NCBI GenBank assembly: GCA_958298945.1
Contig: OY282606.1
Location: 71,039,622 to 71,103,621, forward strand
DNA: 64,000 nucleotides
Source: Atherix ibis
Taxonomy: Eukaryota; Arthropoda; Insecta; Diptera; Athericidae
Reading direction: 5' to 3'
The notes beneath the pieces were generated by a model. It was not told the DNA's origin and did not search any database. It saw only the letters and a list, made by a program, of their open reading frames with translations. Positions within the stretch are counted from its first letter, which is position 1. The number at the start of each line of letters is the position of its first letter. The translations under genes and the position numbers were made by a program. Shown piece after piece: positions 13,250 to 26,900 of the stretch.

Positions 13250-14796
13250 ATTTAGTAAAAAACCGGATCTTCTAATAAAATGCTAAAATTTCGTAAAATA
13301 TTACAAAAACCTGTGCATTAAAAATTTAACTTATGTTAAAAATTCTGGGGCGTATGACGAATGACTATTTGGTCGTCTACTTTTGAAAATTACATTCGTG
13401 ACTGAACGGCAATTTTTTTGATATTAGTTTTGCTCTGAACTTTATCAGCAATTAATTACTTGTTCCAACATATGATAATGTTAGCAAGTGCGATAATTCA
13501 AAAGTAAAAATACATTAATTAAGGGAATATTTACGGTAATTCAATTCAGTAAGCCGTGAACCGTGCACCGTTGCATTGTATGTACAAACGAACCAACGAA
13601 GAAGGAGTTATTTTTGAAGAAGCACTTTCAAATTATTTTAGTTTAGTGTCCCCATTACGTGCTTAACTATATTTTTCCGCAAATTATTAAAGTGAATTTG
13701 TTATTTTGTCTTTTTTTGCATTATACAATTCTGTTTGTTGCCGTTGTGTTGAAGTTGTTTCGTAATTGCCAAGAATAGAACAAAAGGGAACAAGGTGTTT
13801 AGTCAAGGAAAAAATATAAAAGTAAATTTGTTTTGCTTTGAGAATCATTAGTACAGATCGTAATACTATTATAAGAACAATATATTTTTAAATTAAAAAG
13901 ATATAAAATACTAGACACTCTCATTTGACTAGATTTTTAGCGTGTCTACGAACTAGAAGGCTCATTCTACTAACGGCAAAGGAGATAAGTAGGAGTTAGT
14001 GTCTTGGTATATATTTCCTTATCTAATGAATGCATCAACGATACGATGACCAGATACGATACATTTTAAAAAGTGCAAAAAAAAAGAGAACAAAAATTAA
14101 CAATAATAATAATAATCATAATAAATAAATATACAGAAATATATGCAATTGAATAAAGGAGGACGGATATTATATACACAGTTGCAAAGATAATTAAAAA
14201 TAACAACATACCCAACGACTATATTTATACGGACGGATATGATAAACTTTTCATAAGAATTGAGTTCAAGTGGTTATCAAAGTGTTGAGTTTATATTGCA
14301 GACAAACTGCCATCATATCTGCATTTTCGAAAGCTCCAAACGAATATTCTGTTGCGTTTTGAAGTCTATTGTTGCCTAGAAACAAACATTTGCCTACATT
14401 ACGAACATATATACTATATTAGTTAATTATAAAGTACAATATATCGTACCCGGTGCCAAACTTTATTATTTATACAGTCAGACAATAAAACAATCGGACG
14501 AATATAAATAATAAATATTAAAGAGATCCTTTTAGCTACTCTGCATACTGCAATATTTTAATTCAGTCGAGTGCATATTTTCCTCTTTATTATCCGACGG
14601 AATTTGCATCAAAATCTATTCTATTTATTGTTATTCAAATAGGAATTAAGAAGTTTCTATAAAATAGACTGGAAAGTATCGTTCTAGAAGTGCTTGCTAA
14701 TATACAACATAAAAAAAGGACAATAGAAAACAAAGCAAATATTTTTTTGCAAAAATAATAAAATAAAAAACAAACCCATCAAAAATAGATTCTAGA
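13250..14796. other. Upstream region and probable 5' UTR of the secreted-precursor gene
   Basis: No transposon or other gene was recognised. The stretch is AT-rich and contains several TATA-like strings, for example TATAAAAT near 13903, but no combination of TATA box, initiator and spacing is convincing. An in-frame TAA at 14764 lies 33 bases before the chosen start codon at 14797, so the coding part cannot extend far upstream without another exon. Confidence 0.4.
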
Positions 14797-14941
14797 ATGA
14801 AAAGCAAGATGAACGCGATTGCTTTATTTGCCATCATTATGGTTTTGTTCATCCAAATGGAATTTGCTATTCCGAAATCGATTTTAAAGGACTATGTACC
14901 ATCTTCAGGACGAGAGCTGATGAGAACTATTCCGAAAGAAG
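14797..14941 (+). CDS. Exon 1 of secreted precursor (start and signal peptide)
   Basis: 145 coding bases from ATG to AAG|GTAAAC, phase 1 at the end. It encodes 48 residues, the signal peptide followed by IPKSILKDYVPSSGRELMRT. An in-frame stop lies 33 bases upstream. A second Met at codon 5 could also initiate and would leave the signal peptide intact. Confidence 0.75.
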
Positions 14942-17900
14942 GTAAACAATTTTTGTCAGTGTATTAAATCTTGCTTCCCGATAATGAGTTTAATAGTTTT
15001 CTTTTCTCCTACAAATTTGTTGGCACTTTTGTTAGAAGTTAGCAATTTTTTTTTTTACAATATAGCACAATTATTATTTTTTACCCTATTGAAAATGAAC
15101 TACTTAAAATTATTTAACTAAAATTGGGTCATTATTAAGGTATAATTATCCTGTTTACTGTTGTAATTTTCAAATCAATAAATGTTGATCTAGTAAATGG
15201 GTAGTATAAATGATAGTACGTCAGAATTAGAATAGAGAAAAGTTTAAAAAAACTTCTTCGACTTTTAGACAAATATTAAAAACTTATAACAGACAGCAAA
15301 GGAGTTATATACAATGAACTACTGAAACTACTCATAAAATTGACTTACTGACTATAACTCTGGCGCTCTACAACTTTCAAAATTCTTATCTTCATAATGT
15401 TACTGTATCTCGTTATAAAAAGTTTCATCGTAACTTTTCTCCCAGTGATCTCTTGTTGCAGGGCTATCATATCTTTCGCACCTATAAAAACACCCCATTG
15501 CCAAAAGAGTTACTGGTAACGCGGTTCACTGGAGTAGTAGGTTTCTAAGTCGTTCCCATAATTTTTCAAATTGATTTATATTTAGAAATATAAAGTCTAC
15601 TTGTTACTAAAGCTAATTAAGGCAACGATTAACCATTGCATTAAATTGGCTAGTGTGGTACATCAAACTTTACCGGTGGACTCACTACTTATTAAATCTC
15701 TCATTACCTTTATAAATTCCGTACTAACTTATTGTACAAAAACCTTTAATGAGGGATCACAAGCCAATCTCTCATTACCTTTATAAATTCCGTACTAACT
15801 TATTGTACAAAAACCTTTGCTCCAATAACTATCGTATCCATAACCTCTTCGAAAATATAATACCCACCCTTCTATGCAAAAGAAATTATTCTTCTTTTTT
15901 ATTAATGACAAATTTCCAAACTTTCTTTCCTTATTCTGACTGGAAGCCATTGTTAAGAGCCAAGTTGAGAGAGTTTTTATCCCTGGACAGGTACAAAAAG
16001 GTAAATACTGATCTGTCCTTTTACACGAAACTTTTCCTAAAGCATTTGAACGGACCTGATGACATGCTGTTTTTTACACATATGGCCGTCGATGATAACA
16101 TCACGTCTTATGCAGTCATTGAGTTAGATATATCCCACATCCGTGAACTTCATTATGGAATCTTCCCTATCCATTATATTCTACAGATTTTCCACCTGCA
16201 ACCTTTTCCTGTTTCCAAACATAAACAAATGGTTTGGTGGTAAAAAATTTGCATCCTACTCTGAAGTTATAGCCCAAACTAAGACCATTTTTACAGTTTG
16301 ACAAATCGTCCTATACGGATGGTATAAAGAAGTTGAAATACCGTTGGACAGAGTGTATCGCGCTAAAAAAAGACTATATTCAAAAATAATTTATTTTTTG
16401 TTGAATCAATCAATTCTTTCATTTATTTATCACTGACTTAGCATTCTGCTCTTGCTGGCTTAGTTGTAGCATTTAAATTATTCTGCGTACCGCAGTAGTT
16501 TTTTTTTAAAAAAAACGTTCATCGTTCATAAAACTTGTTAATTATTAGATTAGTTTACTATTGACAACTAGTCAATAGTTATCATAAATAAAATAGTCTG
16601 ACGATATTCATATTATTTTCAATAATATCCGTTGTTAATTTTTGGTTTTTCAATCGGAACGGAATTTTTTAGCGGCATTTTATGTTTTTCCAAATATGAA
16701 AACGTAAGTACATATTTACTTCCAAATCAATTATCGGAATGAGTAGGCACTTCTGTAATAATCATTGTTGCATCTTATCTGAAAATTTGTAATTGGAAAT
16801 AAATTGACTATCAATGTTATAAGCAATTTTATTAGATTTTTTATTCGTTTTGGTAAGTTTTTTTTTTATTTATTCCGTTTTTACTTGAAATTGAAAGGTT
16901 TCGTTTTATCAAAATAGAAAACCATTGAAGTACTTCAACTTCCGATCACTTAACCGGGAAACTAGATAAGTTGTGCACAATCTATTATTGTATTTGGAAT
17001 TATTAATCGATTACAATTATTTACAACAATAGTGTAATATTTTATTGACTTATTAATAATTTTTTTTTATATAAAAGTTTGTGTACAAAGTTTAAAGATC
17101 ATTTATTTTATGAAGTCATTAATAGTAACTATAGTATAAAGTTTTTTTATAGTTTATTTTTTACAACCACTTGTGGACTGTTGCTTCAATATAAAGTTTA
17201 CCAGTCTGCTTGGATTTTCTATGATAATTTTTTAGTGTAAGACCATAAATTACATGATCACCTCTTCTGTTTTTAGCAAAGCTCATTTGATCGGGTCAAT
17301 TTTTTAACAGTAATGTTGGCTTCCAAGACACCTATTTTTGCTAGTTTGCCAGATACGCCCACAAAAAATAATGAAGTACCGTCTGATCTCACGATCTTAT
17401 TGATCAATTCACGGTCTATTACGCGAAACATTATCGCCAAATCGTGTTTTAGTAAGGCTACGTTTGTGTACGATGCATGAACAGTAGCGATATCCTGCAG
17501 GAGCCACATGCTGTCCGGCCCTATAAATCGCATATTTTCGAAGAAATAATCGTTGATCACGGTTATTCTGTTCACTGACCATAATTTGAGCCCAGTCTTA
17601 TTTGAAAAGGCATAAGTAACGCTGATGTCACAAGTGTGCACGCTATCCAAACAGCGTAATTTGGTAGTTTCAATAGTGTCCTTAATATCTCTTGTAGATT
17701 TGTAGTCCTCTGAAAGGGATAATTTTGTTTATTAATAAATCTAATGAAGTAAAAATAATCCTCATACCTAAACACAATTTTTCGATGAAGCATTCGAGCC
17801 TCTTCAAATACTTATAGAGCCAATGTATACCAAGATCTAGCAGCGTCAAAATTCCTCAATCAACTGAATATTATACAAACGTGAGCCTAGGTATTTTCAT

Positions 17901-20900
17901 AGAAACTTTCCACATAGTAGGCAAATAGATTTTTATCAACACTTTAACTTAAAGCGAATATTGTTCGCAATTTTTTTAATGATGACTTAGTACCAAAATA
18001 CGAGTAAATCTAGGTAATATGGAAGCGTTGTTCAAGAATAAATGGAAACCGTTCTGAAAATCATCAAAAAATTGGAAACTACACATATACTGAAAATCAT
18101 TAATAAACTTTCATGGGTTCTAATTTTTTTTTGCATTTTTGCAACCTTTAATATGTTTACTATTAATCTGCTACGAATGTATGTGCCCAGTAAGAAAGTA
18201 AAGGTGTGCCCAACAATCTTGCTGGATGTTGCGCAAGCACTTGACAAAGCGTATACAAACAGCATAGAGATCTCCCAAAAGAATTCTTTCCTCTTGTATT
18301 TAAAGAGGAAATGTAGTCATTGATTTTTCATTATATTGTGGGATGTGAAACAGACGAAAGATTCTCCTATTGAAAGAGCCAATTAAAAGCTGCAGAATAT
18401 AATAAATAATGTCAACAACTGGACGAACCTATGGCACATTATAGAAAATATTAGCGCTCATTATCTTTACCTACAGAAAAGTTGATCCTTATTAATTACA
18501 CCTAATGACAATACTTCTTAGAATCTATATAACAAATTTAAGTGAAAGAACAAGTAAATAGGGGGAAAAAGAGGAACTAAATAACAAATATAGAAAATTG
18601 TATTGGCTGCTGGGGAGGAGCTCTGAGCGCTCGATCAAGAATAAAATATGTTTTACAACCAAATACTTAAACCTGTTTAGATGTACGGTATTGAGCTCTG
18701 GGGTTGTATAAGCAAATCTAACATAGATATAATACAAAAGTTCTAAAATAATATTCTACAGTAATATTAAAATCCTGAGATAAAAACGGTTATTGATGTG
18801 ATCAATTATACGCGCCATCTAAAAAGGGCCAAACCCAATGAATTAATAGAGAAACTACCGAAATAGTTAAATAACTAAGACAATTCACTTTTTTTAGTTT
18901 TTGTCCTAAATAATTTCTAATGCTAATAAATTAATAAAGAAAGGTAATTCATTAGTGGATATTAATTAAAATTGGTCATGGCCCATTATAGGGAGGTGTT
19001 CTTAAGTGGGTTAGAGCTACACACTAGTAAGTGGGGTCGTCTTAATGTCCTTGGAGATATTCACCTACTTAGGTTGAATTCCATGGCACGCGAGTGTTGG
19101 AGGCAATAAGTGGTCTGAAAACTGGGAAAATATCCCTCTTCCGGTATTAGCAGCAATTCCTAACTTTCCTCGCCTGATAACCAAATGGCACACACTACTA
19201 AGAGAGAGTCCTCTTGATGTCTTTTGAGATGTTCACCTACTCAAACGGAAAAAAATTCTATGTAACTTAAGGTTTCCACCCAATGAAACCCATTTATTTT
19301 TAACAACGTTCAATACAACTAATATATATATTGGGTTGTCAAGAAAGTAATTTCGTTTTTTTTATAAAAATGAAAGACGGTTTGTTTTAATGAAATAATA
19401 TTTTATTCAATTAAATATTATCCAGTCTGATCCAATACCCTTTGCCATCTTTCTGGCAGTAGCATGATTCCACGCTCATACAATTTTTATACTTTGCTAG
19501 CAAAAAACTGATGCAAGTTATTTTTGACCTCCTCATTTGAATTAAACGTTTTACCGTCTAAAAAATATTGTAGAGACCGATGAATACTGGCTTTCGAAGT
19601 GCTTTGAGCCGGTTCATCTTTTTTACTCCAGGATCTTGTGCGCTTAACATTGTTGTAGATAACCCATTTCTCGTCCCCAGTGATGACGCGGTTCAGAAAT
19701 GGATTATTTTCTTGGCGTTTGAGAAGCAAATCTCAAACGTCAATGCGACGGCACAAATTTTTTTCCGTAAGAAGATGAGTAATCTATATGTCGAGCTTTG
19801 AGATAAAACCTAGCCGTTTTCAAATGATCATGAACGGTCGAGTTCGATAAATTTTTTCGCTCAGCGATCTCAGGAGTTGTTATTCGCCGGTTTGCATCAA
19901 TTTATGCCTTTATTGTGTGTTCATCAGCTTCAACTGGCCTTCCAGAACGTTGTGCGTCTTCGAGGTCAAAATTATCGGATCGAAATTTTGCAAACCAGTT
20001 TTGGCACTGGCGCTCACTTAACAGATCTTCTCCATACACATCGGATAATTTTTTTCTTGCTTAAACATGATTTTTATCTTTTCTATAGTAAAAAAGTTAA
20101 AATATGCCGAATATGCTGTTTTTCACTTTCCATATTTAAAAGGGTATCAACCAAAAAATATTGTGCAGAATCAATCGATTTTTTTAAGAAACAAGCGTTA
20201 CTTTGTCAGTTGTCAAAATACATATGATAATGCGGCTTAAGTGTGAAGTTGGTTGTGAAAAAATACAATTAAGTCTCTGTTGGGAAACAACGAAACTACT
20301 TTCCGAGCAATATTGTGATTAATTTATTTATAGTAAATTAAAATCTTTCGAGCTCGCTTATCTCCAAATCTTTAGTATTCAAAAACTATTCAAAGATAAT
20401 CTTTAATTTTTCTAAATATGGTAAGTTTCATTGATCAATAAAAATTATTGTTGAAGGTTATTTACTTACAACAATTCCTACCATACAATATTGCAGGAAA
20501 ATTATAAAGGATATAAATTTAGTAATTGAGTATTAATTTACATTATTTTCAATTCTATTGTTTAAAAAACAAAAAAAAACAGATATTATTACATAAATTA
20601 GCAAGAGTCTACTAAATTGTAATTTTTTTTTATAAAATTCTCTAATCTTGAGTAGAAATCCCTAATAATGGATTTTTCCAATTACATATTTTTTTAATTA
20701 AAAATTTCGCTAAAAAATAATAATTTTCCACGTAATTCATTATTTTTTTCCGGTCAGCCAATTTCTCATTTTTATTTTTTCCTCAAGAATTACAGTCAAC
20801 TTCTTTTCAAAACTTAAATTTTGGTATTTTTTTTATTCTAATTATAATTCTTATTTCAATTTCTTTACTGAACTATCATATTTTCAAAGAAAAACTAATA

Positions 20901-23900
20901 ATTCATCACTGATTTAGTGGAGAAGCTCCTGTTCCGGAAACAATACAATCTGACAATAATAAAGTATAGCTCCTCAACATCGGATTTTAATTTAAGGATA
21001 GAATATGTTCTAGATTTCGGTTTAGTAAAATATTCTTTAAGTTTGAAATATATCATCGATTTTTATATAAACTTCATTTTCACCAAACTAATTAAAAATT
21101 GTACAAGTTTTCTGTAATTTTTATTGGTTATTTAATTTTATTGCTTTTTTTTTTTATTTTTTTTATTTTTTTTATATAATCAGTACAAACTGTAGAACAT
21201 TGAAAACATTTCAATTTTTTTCATTTAAGAATCATTGACCTTTTATTATATAAACAAAATGTCACATCATATTTTTCCATGTACAAAATGAAATAAAAAT
21301 GTACAGGTGAGATTTTATCAAAATCCAAAAAGATTAGAAAAATTACTTGAAATAGAAATAAGTAAGAAACTTTTATCAGTTAAATTTGGAAATTAATTAA
21401 AAATTACCTAATTTTGGTGTTTGTTTCTGTCATTAAAAAACTTTATCAACTTTTTGATGGAAGATGAACTTTTATTTTTTAATTCAACAGAAGAAAAAGC
21501 GCTTTTGTTGTTCTTTTTTTTCAATTAGTATTAGTAAAATAATTTATGAGAAGGAACAAATCATATATAAATACTTTATTATCAAAAATATATATTGTAT
21601 GTTGACAAAATTTAATCAAAAATGAAATTTAAAATCATAAAAGCAAAACAACAAAATTTGTCTTTTAATGAGCTTCAAATAAAAGTTGGAGAACTGATAA
21701 GATGGAATTTATGAATCGATATTAATTTTCATTTATAAGCTTTCGGTAAGGTTTCTGTTTTAAAATGTTTACTAATTTTTCAGTTTTATTACCATTAACT
21801 TGATATGCTTTATTATATGATGGAACACGTACCTTGGTTTTATTAATTTTACACCTTCAATATTGTACAAGTACTAAACTAACTGGTAAATAAAGTAATT
21901 AGTAAAAATATTTTTTTATTTTTATTATTATTGTTACTGTTAATATTGTACTTTGTTTTTATTATGATGGAACTTTTAATATAAAATTTGACCACAAACA
22001 AAATTTTACACTTTAGTGGATGTTACTAACTATAACCTTGTTAATAGACGACAATAAAATGTCAACTGAAATTTAAAAAATCATTCTGTTAAGAATATTA
22101 TAATTTTATATCAATATTTTAAATTGTTTAAGGCATTCAGAAAGTATTTCTTCTACTTATTAACATAGAGATTAAACAAATTTGGAGACCTGTAGGTGTA
22201 TTGGTTAGATGGAAAGCAGCCTTTAGGTATTTGGGTGGACCAGTTACAGACGGTTTGATTTTATTGAGTAAGATGACATGAGATCGTTTAACAGCTTTAG
22301 AAAAGTTCCCTGCAGAAGGAAAGATCAGTATTTGTCTTTTTGTACCTGTCCAGAGATATAGACACTTTCAATTCTTCTCTCAACTATGTTTTATAGTCAG
22401 GATCCGAGAAGGAAGTTTGGAAATTCAGAGTTTTAGAAAGGAATCTCTTTCAAGATGAGAAATCATTAATAAAATAGTTAATGATTTCTTATCTTGAAAG
22501 AGATTCAGAGTTTACAGGGATAGAAATTTATTGTCCGGAAAGTAATTTCGTTGTTTCCCAACAGAATGTTAATTGTATTTTTTCGCAACCAACTTCACAC
22601 TTAATCCGCATAATCATATGTATTTTGACAGCTAACATAGCAAGGCTTGCTTGTAAAAAAACTGAATTGATTTAGCACAGTAGTTTTTGGTTGATACCTT
22701 TTTAAATGGAAATGAAAAACAGCATTTTCGGCACATTTTAGTTTTTTACTATAGAAAAGATAAAAATGCTGTTCAAGCAAGAAAAAATTATGGAGAAGAT
22801 GTGTTAAAAGAGCGCCAGTACCAAAACTGGTTTGCAAAATTTCGATCCGATAATCTTGATCTCGAAGACGCACCACGTTCGGGAAGGCCAGTTGAAGCTG
22901 ATGACGACACAATAATGGCATTAATTGATGCAAACTGGCGAATAACAACTTGTGAGATCGCTGAGAGATTAAATTTATCGAACTTGACTGTTCATGATCA
23001 TTTGAAACGGCTAGGTTTTATCTTAAAGCTCGACATATAGGTTAATCATCTTCTTACGGAAAAAATTTGTACCGTCGCATTGACGTTTGTGATTTGCTGC
23101 TCAAATGCCAAGAAAATGATCCATTTTTGAAGCATATCATTACTGGGGACAAGAAATGGGTTGTCTATAACAATGTTAAGCGCAAAAGATCCTGGAGTAG
23201 AAAAGATGAATCGGCTCAAAGCACTTCGAAAGCCAATATTCGTACAAAAAAAGGTTATGCTATCGGTTTGGTGGGATTTGAAAGGAATCGTTTATTTTGA
23301 GCTTCTAGCGAGCAACACAACGATTAATTCTGAAGTGTACTGTCATCAGTTGGACAAATTCAATCATTCACTTAAAGAAAAAAGGCCAGAATAGGTCAAT
23401 GGGAAAGGTATAGTGTTCCAACAGGATAAAGCTCTTAGAGCTTGGATGGTATATACTGCCACACCCACCATACTCTCCAGACCTAGCACTTTCCAATTAT
23501 CATTTGTTCCGGTTTCTACCAAATTTTTTAGACGGTAAAACGTTTAATTCAAAATGAGGAGGTCAAAAATCACTTAGATCAGTTTTTTGTCAGCAAAGAA
23601 TAAAAATTGTTTATTTATGAGCGTGGAATTATGCTACTGCTAGAAAGATGGCAAAGGGTATTGGATCAGACTGGATAATATTTAATTGAATAAAATATTA
23701 ATTCACTATAAGAAAATCGTCTTTCATTTTTATTTTTAAAAAAAACGAAATTACTTTCCGGACAACCTAATATATTTTGTAAGATGTTATGGAGAGGATA
23801 ATCAAAGATGCAAAGGTTTTTGTATGATTTGTTAAGATCTCAGTGCAGAATACCACTTGAAAATAAATTCAATAAGGGAAACGTCGTATGACAATCTGAG

Positions 23901-26900
23901 TGCCCCAGATCGGTTTTGATGTATTGCTTATGTAGAAATTTTTATAAGATAAAAATATTTTGGAATATTTATTTTAAAATATTTACTGTACTATGAAATA
24001 TTATTCAAATAAGAAAGTTAACAATCTGATGATCCGACTGTGAAAGTATATAAATTTCATAATAAGCTTCCTGCTAAGGATGACATATTTAATTCCAGCG
24101 GATTAATGTACCATATACCAAAGCACATATAGCTTAGTTTTTATTTTGAAATTTTTATCGTACATTTTTTTTTAAAACATTTAAAATTGTTTACTTGAAA
24201 AAGGAAGTAAAATATAATATTTTTTTTATTATTCAAAATATTTTCTAATTGTAATTAAATAGTTTATAGAAAGTAATTTTTTTTTTATTTTACTATTTTT
24301 ACAGACCGAGGATACTATGTACTTTATCATTTGAGTTTAGCCTTAAATGAAATACCACAATTTGGACCAATCGCAAGAACACTACCCATACCAGAGCAGA
24401 AATTAAAAAGTTTTAAGGTAAATTCAAAACAAACAAAAAAGGTTCAGATAATTAAATCATATTGAAAATAATCTAATTAACAATATAAAATAATTCTAAA
24501 AGTGAATATTAGCTTTCAGTTTTCAATGTTATCCTTTTTACTATAAGACACACCTTAATATTTAAACATATTCTGTCTGATAGTATATAACTTTAGCTTC
24601 TATTTTCGTTGATAAATTGTCGATTAGTTAAATATTAGGTAGGAATACGGTAATTAAATTATATCCTCGGTAATAAAAAGGATTTGATAATTAATCAGAG
24701 ACAAAGGAGTGATAATTTTCATTATATATCATCCTGCGTCAATCTTCGAAGAATTTGCATAAATGATTTAAGGGGAAAATTTGGTATTTTCGATAAATTT
24801 CTGCTTAAAATTTAAAAAGACAGCAGACGGTAAAGCGGTGTTCAAATAAGTCGATTTGGCTCCCTATGATTTAAGAAAGTATCCTTAAATATATTATATA
24901 ATATCCAATAGTCAATTGGTACTGAAAAGAGAATAATCAAAAAAAAATTCAAATAAAAATGCATTAATTAAGTATAAACGATTTGCAAATCTGGAATTAA
25001 ATTTCGCCTTTCATAAATTCAAAACTTATAAAATTATTTTGTGAAATTGTTTCCCAAACAAAAATTTATGATTCCAAACATAACACCCGAAAAAAAAAGT
25101 TAATTACTAAAATTAATTTACAAATGAAGCAAATAATTGTAAAAGAGGATTCCTCTACTTTGTAGCAGCTCCCAAAAATACTTATTATATTTTCACTTTA
25201 CTCCGAAAATATTTTTTTTTCAGAAAAATTCTTAACTGAATAAAACTTTGAAGAGTTTAATTTTTAAGTAAAAATTTAAAGAAATAAATCCATTATACTA
25301 CTTGCGTAAGCAATGTTTGGGAATACGGAGAAATTTAAAAAGTTTGAATGTGATTTTTTCGGATTTTCGAAACGTCAGTTCATCGTCAGTCATCATTCCT
25401 TCAACAATTAATTAACGAAAAAACTGACTAAAAGGTTTTATTTTCCTTTATATTCATTTTTTTTTGTCGAAATGAAAATTTGTGAGTAACGTGGCGAATA
25501 AAACACGGAATATTATTGATAGTATAGAGCACGAGAAGCAGTGCGTATTCAAATTTACCGATTCGTATTCATTATGCTGTGTGTGCGAATGGGCAATACG
25601 AATGAACACACGGCCGCCATAGATTATGCAAACCACAAAAGGTTCACCGAATAGCAGCCAACTGCTCATCAACCCATGCCATCAGAGCCTTGGTCATGTC
25701 CCTTTTTAATCATTAAGAACGCTTCTGAATATGAGGCCGTCACACTCGTACACCCATGTACAAAGTGAAAGGCGCTTTTGAGGTTCAAAATATTACAGTC
25801 GCAATAATCTAAAGGGATTGGGCAATGTTTGGTTGTGGCCTCCGTTCTATTACTGACTGTGTGATACTTGCCCCAAAGTCCCTTCTCTCGCTCGCTATTG
25901 GGAAAAGAACCTGTTCGCATAATTGAAACTGTTGCTCAACAAAATAGAATTTCTCTGAAGATAAGACGACTGCAGTGAAGCTTAACGAGGGAGGATGGAA
26001 TGAAAGTATTACGAACCAAACCATAGCAACAGATAACATTAACAACAGGCTGGTGGGCCAAACCACAGATTACAGATTACAGATTATGAAAGACGTATCA
26101 TTTCCTTAATGGATTTACCACTAATTGAGGTGAAGTCGAATCATGTTTTTAGTCAACAAAATATCTACAATCATTTCCGTACGTTTGCATACTAGAAACC
26201 GTTCGTACGCATTTCATTGGCTTTAATGCCGTTCTCATTGTACGTACACTACTATAACTGATGAAAAGTAATGACCCGAAATTGTAAAATGTGGATACCA
26301 TTCGTTCATAGGATTGTGACCACATTCCGTCCTGAACAAAATAACTTCAATTCGATTCGTTATAGTTTCATTCCTGTCTGTACACTTCACTCCTCTATCC
26401 AACCCCCCTTCATCAGGTCTGACTCTATTTTTGTTACTCAGTAATGAAAAACAGAAAAACAATTTTTAACTCAATTTCACCACAATATATCGTCAATTAT
26501 TTGGAAATTAACTTTAATCATATTCCCTGATTTAAATTTCGTATTTATGAAAAAAAATGTTAATTTACCAAGCAAAAAATGTCTTCAATTAAAACGTTTT
26601 CATTATTGATATTTTTTCTTGTTTTAATTATTTTAAAATACAAGAGAAACATTTTAAAAATGTTAAAATAAAGGCTGAACAATTTGGATTGAAAATGCCC
26701 ACAGAAAGTACAGTTTCAAAACCCAAATCTTTTTAAAAAAAGATTTATGGGAAATACTATCTTCAAGATGGTCCATCAAAAATATTTTCAATTATTTGGT
26801 TATGTTTGCCTAAAAATATTATCTTTCAAACAGCTTTTGATGGAGCAATTTTCACTTAGGTGTAACGACAAAGAAACTGCTCTATTGAACAAATTTGCTC

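Noticed and set aside
18042..18323. 93-codon ORF as an independent host gene
   Set aside because: Its second half contains the Jockey RT block ILLDVAQALDKAY and further RT pieces follow downstream, so it is part of a retrotransposon remnant.
22601..22948. Minus-strand ORF of 115 codons
   Set aside because: It is the complementary reading of the mariner transposase N-terminus encoded on the plus strand.
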